Assembly (NCBI GenBank): GCA_019918135.1
Contig: WBZZ01001156.1
Coordinates: 1-64,000, forward strand
DNA: 64,000 bases
Direction: 5' to 3'
Source: Paulinella micropora
Taxonomy: Eukaryota; Cercozoa; Imbricatea; Euglyphida; Paulinellidae
Part shown: piece after piece, positions 19,877 through 28,323 of the stretch
Layout of the letters: the number at the start of each line of letters is the position of its first letter
Position numbering within the stretch: position 1 is the first letter of the stretch
Position numbers and translations under genes: made by a program
The notes under the pieces: generated by a model
What the model was told of the DNA's origin: nothing
Databases searched by the model: none
The model's input: only the letters and a program-made list of their open reading frames with translations

Positions 19877-20161
19877 TATATATTCTTTTGCTTCACTTTT
19901 AATGTCTGTAAATTTTTCAAACCACGGCTGTTTCATAACCCATTCAAGGTATGGTTTATCAATGGTAGCGACATCTTGAATTTTTTTTCCTTTGTATTTG
20001 CCAAATGGAAAAGTATCCTTTGGTTTTCCTTCTCTACTTTTTTCAATCGCCTTAATTTCTTCATTAATTACCTGTTGCACATCTTTTACGGAAAAGAATT
20101 CCTTCTTCTTCTCAATTGAAAGTTGTTCAAATTTTTCACATAGTCTGGTGAGGGTGGTCAT
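19874..20161 (-). CDS. Small protein with DUF3820-like motif
   Basis: The 95-aa product has FPFGKYKGKKIQDVA and YLEWVMKQPWFEKF, the motif of the DUF3820 / exonuclease-X C-terminal family (fGKyKGk...YL.W). In other viruses this motif is found alone or fused to exonucleases. Here it stands alone, between the PolB gene and the 19307-19753 gene on the same strand. A role in DNA metabolism is inferred. A TATATAG box precedes the ATG. Confidence 0.6.
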   Translation of the reverse strand: MTTLTRLCEKFEQLSIEKKKEFFSVKDVQQVINEEIKAIEKSREGKPKDTFPFGKYKGKKIQDVATIDKPYLEWVMKQPWFEKFTDIKSEAKEYI

Positions 20162-20218
20162 TGGTCTATATAGAGTGGTAAAAAATTTTATGGAAAAAAA
20201 TTAATTATTTGTTTATCA

Positions 20219-23200
20219 TTAATATCCAAAAGGTCTAGTTTCAATCGCATTCTCTACAATTCCAATAACTTGTCTTTTCGTATATGTAAAACTAAATATC
20301 TTTTCTAAGTATTCGCTTGTTATTTTTTTCTTTTGTTTATCTCTTGTAATTTTGTTGTTTTCTATTATAACTACTTTTCCAGACTTCTCAATTCGCTTAG
20401 CAATCCGTAATTCTTCATCAGTCTCCAACAATTCATCCAGTTCATTTTTTCCATTCTCAAATAATTCAGTGTTTGTAATACCTAGCCCGCAACTTATTAC
20501 ACTTAACATATTCGGTAAATTCAATGCTTTTTTCGTTTCATAGTTCATACTAAATCCTTTTACTTTCATACTGGCTTTACCATTATCTAATAAGTATCCA
20601 TAACATTTCGGCCCGCCTCCCACAAAGGTTTTTATTTTTGCTCCTTTCAATTCATCTGTCCAATCTCCCAGTAAATCGCCTGTCTCTACATCCACCTCAT
20701 TAATTTCTTTGTTAGTCGTATATATTACGCTGTCTGTGTCATGATACAATATCCTATTACCTAATCTGTCCATCATATTGTAAAGTCTCATTCTCGCGTG
20801 GCATGTAGTAAATAAAGCAACTACAATATTTGTTTTAATCGGGTCGCTCACCGCATCCTGTTTTAAGTCATAACTGGCTTCTACAATTTTGTCGTTAATT
20901 ATGTTAATATTTATATTATCTACTGATTTATCGTTCAATAGTTTGTATAATGTATCTTTATCCTTTGTCATTTTATTCTGTGTTTTATTTTGTTTCTGTC
21001 CAAACTTGCCCCATAAAGAGTTCAAGCACAACTTAGCCACTGCTCGCAGTCCTTCGTTTTTAAGTATTTTGCTTTCATCCATCTTTACGCCCATTTTGAT
21101 TTCCATGCTGTTTATGTAATTTTGTTTTTCTGCTTCCGTATTACATCCCGCGGGGTATCCGCTGGACTCTTGTTTTACTTTCAAGAATGTCTTTATGTAT
21201 TCTTTGAATAGGCTACTGCTTTGTTCTTTCCAGTGCCATACTTCATATACTTTTATCAACTTATACCCTTTCTCTAAGGCCTTGTAAATTTCTGGAGTTG
21301 CCCATGTGCCTGTTATTGCTCGTTCTTTATCTGTGTGCATACATTCTCCATGTTGCTCAGTCGTTCCGCACTTATCGCATAAGTAATACATCATCTTACC
21401 TCTGTCCGCCTTCGGTAAGACTGGGTGTAGTAAGCCTCTAGGTGGTAGCATCTTAACCTTAGCCACTCCGAAATATTCTCTGTTTATAATTTTATTTTCC
21501 ATACTTTTTCTTTCCTCCTCATTGTTTGGTCTAATAATTATATGGTGTCCGCTTGGATAAAGGTCGTAATACATCACGGTCGGATAAAGTGAGCATATGT
21601 CAATATATTTTGCATACTCATTATCATGTCGTGATTTCCAATATAATTTCAAAGCATTCACTCTACCTCCAAACATTGCCTCTCGTGGGTTTAGTCCTTC
21701 TTGTTCAGTAATTCGTTCGTTTGTATCCTCTGCCAGTCTTTCACTGGTTTTCATCAGGCTCCATTCGCACTCCCAGACACTTATTACTTTTGCTTGTTCG
21801 TTAAGTTGTTTTTCTCTTCTCATTGTTTCCTTGTATAGTTCGCCCATTGTCTTATTCTTCTTCACATTCAAAGCATTGCTATTCCAACACTTATCACATC
21901 CGTGCCAATGACACCCGTAAAACTCATAAGCGGTTTTGTTTTTCTCATCCCATCCATCTACATACACACGAGATTGCCCTAGTTGAAACATTTTTTCACC
22001 TCCGTTGAATGCGTGTTTAATATCAGTTTTATCTAACCTGCTTCTGTTTGCTAACCATTCTACACAAGCCCTAGAAGTCATCCTGTTTTGCTTTTCCGCT
22101 TTCAATATCGCAATTGAATTCTCTGGCATAAACTTAGCACGATACAAAGCCATAACACAACTCGCAATAGTTGTATATTGAAAAGGGTCAATACCGAACT
22201 CTAGAAACTGGTTTCTAAAATCTATACAACCCTTTCTCAGTATATCAACATCTGAATGACAATACTCACCGATTTCCTTAGCCATGTCAAATCTGTTATG
22301 TGTATTCACTTGTTCATCATACCATTCAAGAAATTCCTTTCGTTTATCTCCTCGCATCGTGTCGTAGCCGTAATGTTTCTTATGTGGCATTACACCAACA
22401 TAGTTTTTATTTTTCGCCGTATTGAAGAAGTGTGGGAAGAACCCTTTCTTAAGTTCCGTAAGTCCGAATGTCTTTGGAAAGTCTGACAATCGCATCGTAA
22501 GAAAACTTAGACTATCTATGAACCGATACTTCTTAAGTGTCATCATCATAATCTTACCACCTTCATAGATTACAAATGGAGTTTGACCATTATCAACCAA
22601 CCACTTAAGAATAAACTGACAATCATAACCGCGGGCATTGTGCGCGATAAATGTAAATCCGCTGTGTTTAGTGTCAAAAGCCCAATTACAGAAATCTTGA
22701 ATGTTCTTGTGAATTACTGGCGGTTCCTTCGCATCGTAATACTGGCTTTCCGCATGATTAACAATGTGCTCGCCTGTGTCCTGTGTCGCTTCAAAGTCAA
22801 AGAATATGTATTGCTCTGACGGCGGTAAGATTTCTTTTTGGACTATTTCGCACTGGTGTTCAAGCGGTTTTACTAGTTTGCAATTTCGGCATTTCGCATA
22901 TCCGCATTTGTGCTCATCCTTCTTTCTGTAATTCAGCCCGCACGATTTACATTTCGCTTTAATATCGCAGTTTGTCGTCCTATGATTATTAAAGCATTCA
23001 GTGTTTGGAAACTTTCTATTACACTTCTCACATTCTTTCCACTGGCTCTTGTCACTTATTCCCTTACATCCGTTGGTTTCGCAGATACTACATTTGGCTT
23101 CGCAGGCGTGCCTTTCCTTATACCCTCTTAGACATAACTCACAGAAATTCTTTTTTCCAAGCATAGACTTCATGTTAGTTATGGCATCGTAATGTTCCTC

Positions 23201-24220
23201 AGTCTTTAGAATGTAAAGGTTAGTCAGCCGTTCTCCGTTCGCATCAAGTTGTTCTGTTTTATAAATGATTTTGTCAGGAAATTCAACAATAACCAGATTG
23301 TATTTAATGTGATTAGCAAATGTATTAATTTCTGGTATTCCACACACATCCTTAATGACGTTTGCTTGGCTGTGTAAAGCCTCTGCCATTTCCTGCTGTA
23401 TCTTTCTTTTGCCCATTAGTATTGTCTTGTATTTTGGATGTTTTTCAATTTTTGCTTTGACTACAACGATTGCTCGTGCTAAGCATAAGTTATCGCTGTT
23501 AGTAATACAGATTACTCCTTGCTTTCTGTAGATATCCAATTTGTTCAAAACCTGTAGCCTTGTCCCACCCGTCGGCATTTTAACAGATTTCAACACAAAT
23601 TTTAATTTATCAAAGTTTATTCCGTTCTCATCCATGTAAAGACTTTCGTTGCTTTGAAATATTGCTGACAATCTTTCTAAAACTTTTTCAACCGAGATTT
23701 GATTAACTTTGTGCAAGCCTGTTGATACTTTTCCATAGTAATCAACAAACTCAATACCTAGGCTAACCTTATCTTCGGGTGCTTGTCGTTTTACAAAGTC
23801 GTTCAACACAATCTCAATAAATCTTATCACATCGCGCATCGTGAATGATCGGAAGTTGCCGTTAATCCTTACCGCATATCGGCTTTCATTTATTCCTAGT
23901 TCGTGTTCCTTGCTGTCGTCCCTCATGATATCATAATTACCATACCGCAACAAGTCTCTGTAATTTTCTTTCATCTCTTTTTTCTCTTCAATCGTAGGTA
24001 AAGGTGGCGCTATTGGTATAGCATGGTGCTCAAAATACACCGCACCTCTTACTTGGTTCAAGTAGTTTTGGGCTGTCGGTGTATCAATTTTATACCCCCT
24101 TACCTTCGGTTTGATATATAGCACATCCCGACCCCTGACAGACTTTATTTCGTAATTTATCTTATATTCCCTTAATCTATCCAACCTGTAGACCTTGCCG
24201 TTATATGTGTGTGTCTCCAT
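20219..24220 (-). CDS. polB: Protein-primed family B DNA polymerase, element A
   Basis: The 1333-aa polymerase would replicate the element. After an N-terminal Polinton-type domain (SDNLCLARAIVVVKA near 245) come Cys/His zinc clusters (about 360-460). The 3'-5' exonuclease follows: Exo I FFDFEAT (474), Exo II AHNARGYD (526), Exo III YCHSDVDIL (653). The palm has motif A DICSLYPTVMYYDLYP (873), motif B KLCLNSLWGKFG (1063) and motif C YHDTDSVIY (1159). YEFYGCHWHGC (about 766) is the insertion seen in Polinton PolBs. All catalytic Asp/Glu are present and the frame is intact. No copy is found in element B or the C fragment. Confidence 0.95.
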   Translation of the reverse strand: METHTYNGKVYRLDRLREYKINYEIKSVRGRDVLYIKPKVRGYKIDTPTAQNYLNQVRGAVYFEHHAIPIAPPLPTIEEKKEMKENYRDLLRYGNYDIMRDDSKEHELGINESRYAVRINGNFRSFTMRDVIRFIEIVLNDFVKRQAPEDKVSLGIEFVDYYGKVSTGLHKVNQISVEKVLERLSAIFQSNESLYMDENGINFDKLKFVLKSVKMPTGGTRLQVLNKLDIYRKQGVICITNSDNLCLARAIVVVKAKIEKHPKYKTILMGKRKIQQEMAEALHSQANVIKDVCGIPEINTFANHIKYNLVIVEFPDKIIYKTEQLDANGERLTNLYILKTEEHYDAITNMKSMLGKKNFCELCLRGYKERHACEAKCSICETNGCKGISDKSQWKECEKCNRKFPNTECFNNHRTTNCDIKAKCKSCGLNYRKKDEHKCGYAKCRNCKLVKPLEHQCEIVQKEILPPSEQYIFFDFEATQDTGEHIVNHAESQYYDAKEPPVIHKNIQDFCNWAFDTKHSGFTFIAHNARGYDCQFILKWLVDNGQTPFVIYEGGKIMMMTLKKYRFIDSLSFLTMRLSDFPKTFGLTELKKGFFPHFFNTAKNKNYVGVMPHKKHYGYDTMRGDKRKEFLEWYDEQVNTHNRFDMAKEIGEYCHSDVDILRKGCIDFRNQFLEFGIDPFQYTTIASCVMALYRAKFMPENSIAILKAEKQNRMTSRACVEWLANRSRLDKTDIKHAFNGGEKMFQLGQSRVYVDGWDEKNKTAYEFYGCHWHGCDKCWNSNALNVKKNKTMGELYKETMRREKQLNEQAKVISVWECEWSLMKTSERLAEDTNERITEQEGLNPREAMFGGRVNALKLYWKSRHDNEYAKYIDICSLYPTVMYYDLYPSGHHIIIRPNNEEERKSMENKIINREYFGVAKVKMLPPRGLLHPVLPKADRGKMMYYLCDKCGTTEQHGECMHTDKERAITGTWATPEIYKALEKGYKLIKVYEVWHWKEQSSSLFKEYIKTFLKVKQESSGYPAGCNTEAEKQNYINSMEIKMGVKMDESKILKNEGLRAVAKLCLNSLWGKFGQKQNKTQNKMTKDKDTLYKLLNDKSVDNININIINDKIVEASYDLKQDAVSDPIKTNIVVALFTTCHARMRLYNMMDRLGNRILYHDTDSVIYTTNKEINEVDVETGDLLGDWTDELKGAKIKTFVGGGPKCYGYLLDNGKASMKVKGFSMNYETKKALNLPNMLSVISCGLGITNTELFENGKNELDELLETDEELRIAKRIEKSGKVVIIENNKITRDKQKKKITSEYLEKIFSFTYTKRQVIGIVENAIETRPFGY

Positions 24221-24304
24221 GTTTGATAATATATCAGTGTGTTAATTTTTTTTCTAAATTAAATATTAAATAGAAATTTTTTATATTTATAAATTTTCAA
24301 TCAT

Positions 24305-24958
24305 TTAAATAGAAATTAAAATTTTTTCATTTTTTGAAATATGTCTTTTGGAGTTATTGTGTGTAATAAGTGCTGATTGAGATACACCTATAAAATTACA
24401 TAACTCACAATAATATTTTTTACTCTCTCTTATTTTATCAAACCTCTCCTTTTGCTTACAATTTAAAATGTTTTTGTTTATTGCCCAGTATTGCTTTTGA
24501 TACTCTCTAACTTTCTTACTTTCTTTTTCATAATATTGTTTATGATATTGCTTGTGGTATTGTTTTTGATATTCAATTCGTTTCCTTTCGTTCTCATCTT
24601 TAAATTCTCGTTCATCAAATTTATGACGTTCTCTTGTTCCATCAGTAATATTAGGGCCAATAGCATTATTTAAATTTAATGTAGGTTTCAATTCATCTAT
24701 ATATTTCTGTTCAACCGCCCTTTGTTTATCAATGTTGTAATTTTCAATTACTTCCTCGTGAATTAAAACACACTTAAAATTTTGAAGTCCTTTATTCTTC
24801 ATATGATTGTATAACTTTCTATTAATTCCTTTCTTGCAGAGTAATTTATGATGACTGAACCTGCTTGATAATCTTTTTTGAATTGTGCTTCCAATGTAAT
24901 ATTCCTTGTCGGTTTGGTCTTCAGCATTAAAGATTTTGTAAATTTTCAAGGTTGTCAT
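24305..24958 (-). CDS. GIY-YIG endonuclease with C2H2 zinc finger, element A
   Basis: The 217-aa product has KIYKIFNAEDQTDKEYYIGS (GIY-YIG nuclease core), FSHHK and an E residue in HEEVIENYN. A repeated KQYHKQYHKQYYEKE helix follows, then a C-terminal zinc finger YYCELCNFIGVSQSALITHNNSKRH-like (Cys2-His2). It is intact and is the last gene before the right terminal repeat. Element B has a counterpart at 36354-37011 with the same order of domains. It may act in replication, recombination or as a selfish nuclease. Confidence 0.85.
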   Translation of the reverse strand: MTTLKIYKIFNAEDQTDKEYYIGSTIQKRLSSRFSHHKLLCKKGINRKLYNHMKNKGLQNFKCVLIHEEVIENYNIDKQRAVEQKYIDELKPTLNLNNAIGPNITDGTRERHKFDEREFKDENERKRIEYQKQYHKQYHKQYYEKESKKVREYQKQYWAINKNILNCKQKERFDKIRESKKYYCELCNFIGVSQSALITHNNSKRHISKNEKILISI

Positions 24959-25017
24959 TTCTCTCTATATATAATACAAATATTTTATTTCTTTAAAATA
25001 CTTAAATTTTTTTTAAA

Positions 25018-25062
25018 CGATGTTTGAAAACGACAAGCGTAGCGGTCGGCTTTCAAATATCA
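25018..25062. repeat. Intergenic hairpin abutting the right terminal repeat of A
   Basis: cgatgttt-gaaaacgacaagcgtagcgg...tttc-aaatatca with a tgaaa/tttca stem. It has the same termini as the other boundary hairpins but stands alone, 2 bp from the inner end of the terminal repeat. On the minus strand it has the orientation of a gene 3' end, which suggests that a gene once lay between it and the repeat. Confidence 0.7.
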
Positions 25063-25064
25063 AT

Positions 25065-25400
25065 AGGTAGCCGTTTTTCTTTCTTTTGTCTGCTTATAAA
25101 TAGAAAGACGAAATAATGAATAACGGCTCTTAGTGGAAAAACACTTCCCCACCAGAGACCTAGGGGCTCAGGACAATTTACCCTCTTGCCAGATTTTGAC
25201 AAACTGGAAAGTGGTCAACTTTTTCATTTGCCAGATTTTGCGAAACTGGACAACTATTCATAATAAGAGAGATTTTAATGAAATTGATGTTTTGAACTTA
25301 GAGAGAATAGGTAGCCTCAAAACTAAATAACGGCTCTTAGTGTGGTTTCTGTGATGAAACTGCGCTGAACATCCGTGCCAAAGTGGCCCCCTATACTACT
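25065..25400 (-). repeat. Terminal inverted repeat of element A, right
   Basis: Reverse complement of 5021-5356 with a few substitutions. It ends ctatactact at 25400, followed by catgtc, the right copy of the target duplication, and then by the rest of the palindrome of element B. Confidence 0.92.
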
Positions 25401-26766
25401 CATGTCCGCCACACATAAATGATCATGCGGAAAGTGGAAAAGTTGTCCAAGTGTCCGCACTGAAAAAGAGAAAAGTTGTCCAAATACAGAAATACAAACC
25501 CCCGTCGGTGTGTATTTTCGCCTCACCTTTCTCGTCTGCGGTGTTGCCGATATTGGTCCATTTTTTTGCTGATATGGTCAAAATTGGAGGGATCTTAAAA
25601 GTTTAATGGGGGAGGGGGGCAACGAACGAAGTTCGTGGGGGGAGGGGGCGATAGCCACGCGACTAAGGAAGACGGTAGGAAGACTATAAGGGGGAAAGAG
25701 GGGGGGGAACGCGGCGGTAGCCCCCCACTAATGGTTAATTTGCTTCTTATTGATTTATATATTAAAGACCTACAAAAGATATATAATAGTATGATAACAG
25801 AGGAAGTCAAACACGAGAAGTGCGGTAAGTGTAGATGTTGGAGATTACCGATACAATTTCTTAATAACAAGGGGAGGAGATTGAGGACTTGTGAATCTTG
25901 TAGAATAAAGGGTAGAGCGAGAGCTGTTAAATATAAATGCCGACATTATAGACAAAAATATCAATGTAGAGAGTGCTGGGGTAGCGGTATATGTAAGCAT
26001 GACAAATCTAAATATAAATGTAAGGTTTGCAACGAGGCAAGGCTAGATATAACGAAATAACTCTTATAAAGGGTCCTCTTTTTTTTTCAAAGTGCTTATT
26101 TTTTTTGAGATGTTTATTATTTTTTCCAAAAAAGTTTGAAAAAATCTAAAAAATTGAAAAAACTAAAAAAAAGATAACTTTTTTGGATCTTATCACTTTT
26201 TTATTTTTGGTCTTCTTTTAATAGAAGGGTCAATTTATCTGTAATAAGCCTTATTATTAATTTGAGCAAAAAGTCCCCTTTTTTTCAAAAATAAGTTCTA
26301 AATTCTTTGAAATTAATAGTAAGAGTTTTTATATATAAATGATGCTTAAAAGGTGTCTGAAAAAAAGTCCTTTTTGGAAGGTGAGGGTCGGCCAGACAAA
26401 AAAAAAGTTATTTTATAAAAAAAAATTTCAATTGGCCCGTCAAAAAATTTAAGTTTTAAGGACTTTTTTAAGGACGGGCAGGAAGTCGTTTTATTCAATA
26501 ATTCTCTCTATATTATATCTTTATTTATTTATATTTTCTTTAAAATTCATTCAAAATAAGTAAGTAAAATAATAAAGTAAATAGTAAATAAAATTTCATT
26601 GGAAATCTTCTTATAAGCAGTCCTTGTTTTGGTCCTTATTTTTTTGATGGGGTCCGAAAAAATTAGAAGGTCTTCATGAAGGACCATATAAGGGCCATAA
26701 CCGACCGACTTCAGCCGTGTCCGAAAAAAGTGTTTAATTTTGATTTAAAATAATTAATTAATATAA
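25401..26766. repeat. Inner part of the left terminal repeat of element B
   Basis: 25407-25424 completes the left palindrome. The remaining 1.34 kb is matched in inverse orientation by 47992-49332. It holds a G-rich/GC-rich stretch at about 25600-25730, the Zn-binding ORF, and a very AT-rich tail with many A and T runs (26061-26766). The two copies differ by scattered substitutions and run-length changes. Confidence 0.88.
25732..26060 (+). CDS. Cys-rich zinc-binding protein in the left repeat of B
   Basis: The 109-aa product starts MVNLLLIDLYIKDLQKIY and has two Cys clusters: KCGKCRCWRLPIQF with TCESCRIKG, and CRHYRQKYQCRECWGSG with CKHDKSKYKCKVC. This fits the small zinc-binding proteins with CxxC...CxxC and H-x-R/K-x-x-C repeats seen in giant viruses and algae. 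It is present identically in the right repeat (48699-49028), so the element has two copies. The ATG at 25732 was chosen; a longer frame upstream reads GC-rich repeat DNA. Function unknown. Confidence 0.7.
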
Positions 26767-26782
26767 TAATACATAAGACCAA
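26061..26782. other. AT-rich, run-rich non-coding part of the B repeat
   Basis: No gene is seen. Long A/T homopolymer runs alternate with short G/C blocks, and gggtcctc/aaggac-like words recur in both orientations. The matching region is 47992-48698. It could hold replication or packaging signals, but nothing specific is visible. Confidence 0.5.
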
Positions 26783-27067
26783 ATGGCACCGCCAAGAAAA
26801 TATCTCACTGAAGAAGAGCGAAAGGAAGCCCATAGAAAATCCGCGAGGAAATATGCGAAGAGTAAGCCCCAAGTGTATCGTGATGCGAGCAAACGATATT
26901 ATAATGAAAATCGGGAAGTTATTTTATTAAAGAAAAAATCAAAAAGAAAACATGTTAAAGATGATAATATTCTTATATATACAATACATAAGATAAATGT
27001 TGAAACAAATGGCGAAGACAACGACCGAGGCACGGATAATACAAACATTATCCAAAATACAGCCTGA
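26783..27067 (+). CDS. Basic hypothetical protein, element B
   Basis: The 94-aa product begins MAPPRKYLTEEERKEAHRKS and is rich in Arg/Lys/Tyr up to residue 55 (ARKYAKSKPQVYRDASKRYY). It starts just inside the left repeat and overlaps the next gene by about 60 bp in another frame. The tail after residue 60 may be read by chance. No domain is recognised; the basic helical repeats recall the KEY-type linkers of the GIY-YIG genes. Confidence 0.5.
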   Translation: MAPPRKYLTEEERKEAHRKSARKYAKSKPQVYRDASKRYYNENREVILLKKKSKRKHVKDDNILIYTIHKINVETNGEDNDRGTDNTNIIQNTA

Positions 27068-28133
27068 CAAAGGATTATGGAAACCAGCAGACATTGAAAT
27101 GTGCGAGAGGTTTGATAACTTAAACAACATAAACAGATGTTTATGTAATAAACAAATTACAAGGGCTTATCCATATTACTGGGACCATTATGTAATCTAT
27201 GTGGGTGCGGCGTGTTCTTACAATCATTTCTATAAAGTTAGAAATGGCGAAAGTGAAGAACCGTTGGAATATATGGAGAGGCGACAATGCGTGATATGTC
27301 AAAATGTGATCGTAGAAGGGGTACACGGTTTACGATCGGCACATTATTCATGTTATTACAAAATGGAACTACCAGAAATTAAAACTAAGATTGATCTTCT
27401 AAAAAAAGAACATGGGACCATGTTTGGATATGATACAGAAATGTGCAATAAATATAGGTGTAAAATAAGGATTTTAGAACTTAGATATCTAGATCTTGAA
27501 AGAATTATATATGGAGGGGGTGATGATAAAAAGCCACCACGTGAAGCGATAAAAAAGGAATCAAAGATAATGAAAGGCGAGGGAAAAACTCATATCATTA
27601 CCAATAATAGTAAAACCACCAGAATAAACGACATAAAGACAGAAATTAAAGCACTTGAACAAGACACTGTAAAAGCAAAAATAAATCAAGTCAATAGTTT
27701 TCTAAACGAGTGGGGCCGATTATTAAAACTAGACAAATATATGGAAAAAGTTAGAGTAAGAGAAGCAGAACTTAAAAAAAGACTAGATGAGTATATGGAA
27801 AAAGTTAGAGTAAGAGAAGCAGAACTTAAAAAAAGAGAAGCAATTGAAAATAGTTATAAAAGTTATGAAGCAAGCAAATGGAGAGCAGAGTTTAAAGTAA
27901 TTATTGCGAAATTTATAAATAGTAATGATAAAGGACATTACATATTTCATATCCCAGACGGAAACCACGAATGCACCACTAAAATATCGAAGGAGATAAG
28001 TGATAATATAAAATGCACATACAACCCAATGTGGAGAAATAATAGATATGGCAGATATCAACTAACAGTGTTAAAAGATAGTGTGAATGACCAAGTCATA
28101 AAGAATATTACATACTTATGTTGCGTGTTATAA
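27009..28133 (+). CDS. Hypothetical 374-aa protein with internal tandem repeat
   Basis: The N-terminal half has Cys pairs (RCLCNKQ, RRQCVICQNVIVEG, HYSCYY), probably a zinc-binding region. The middle is coiled-coil, with a duplicated 17-residue unit YMEKVRVREAELKKR in tandem near residues 245-280, encoded by almost identical 51-bp DNA units (27738-27840). The C-terminus is globular (GHYIFHIPDGNHECTTKI). No family is recognised. It precedes the primase-helicase gene. An ATG at 26997 is also in frame. Confidence 0.6.
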   Translation: MAKTTTEARIIQTLSKIQPDKGLWKPADIEMCERFDNLNNINRCLCNKQITRAYPYYWDHYVIYVGAACSYNHFYKVRNGESEEPLEYMERRQCVICQNVIVEGVHGLRSAHYSCYYKMELPEIKTKIDLLKKEHGTMFGYDTEMCNKYRCKIRILELRYLDLERIIYGGGDDKKPPREAIKKESKIMKGEGKTHIITNNSKTTRINDIKTEIKALEQDTVKAKINQVNSFLNEWGRLLKLDKYMEKVRVREAELKKRLDEYMEKVRVREAELKKREAIENSYKSYEASKWRAEFKVIIAKFINSNDKGHYIFHIPDGNHECTTKISKEISDNIKCTYNPMWRNNRYGRYQLTVLKDSVNDQVIKNITYLCCVL

Positions 28134-28323
28134 CAAATTCTAATCCAAAAGGCGAGAACTATACATTCATTAAGAAAGTAAAAACACCAAAATTGATAAA
28201 TATGTAAAGAAAAAAGACTTTTTTATTTAATTTTTCTTAATGATTTTAATTTTATGTTAAGGATAAAATATTTACTTATATAGTATCCATAAGGACACAC
28301 GAATTATTACTCAACAAAAAAAA

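Larger units (their letters stand above)
5021..25400. mobile_element. Element A: Polinton/Maverick with PolB and retroviral-type integrase
   Basis: Termini are agtagtatag...ctatactact, which matches the AG...CT ends known for Polintons. Terminal inverted repeats are 336 bp. Flanking hexamers are catgtg (5015-5020) and catgtc (25401-25406), a 6-bp target duplication with one mismatch; the uninterrupted site is preserved at 49352-49357 in the right palindrome. Genes encode integrase, PolB, ATPase, protease, penton, major capsid, fibre and accessory proteins. PolB, capsid, ATPase and protease are open, while the integrase and fibre are frameshifted. Confidence 0.92.

Noticed and set aside
24491..24673. 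Plus-strand hydrophobic ORF opposite the GIY-YIG gene
   Set aside because: Shadow of the KQYHKQY-type repeat on the minus strand.
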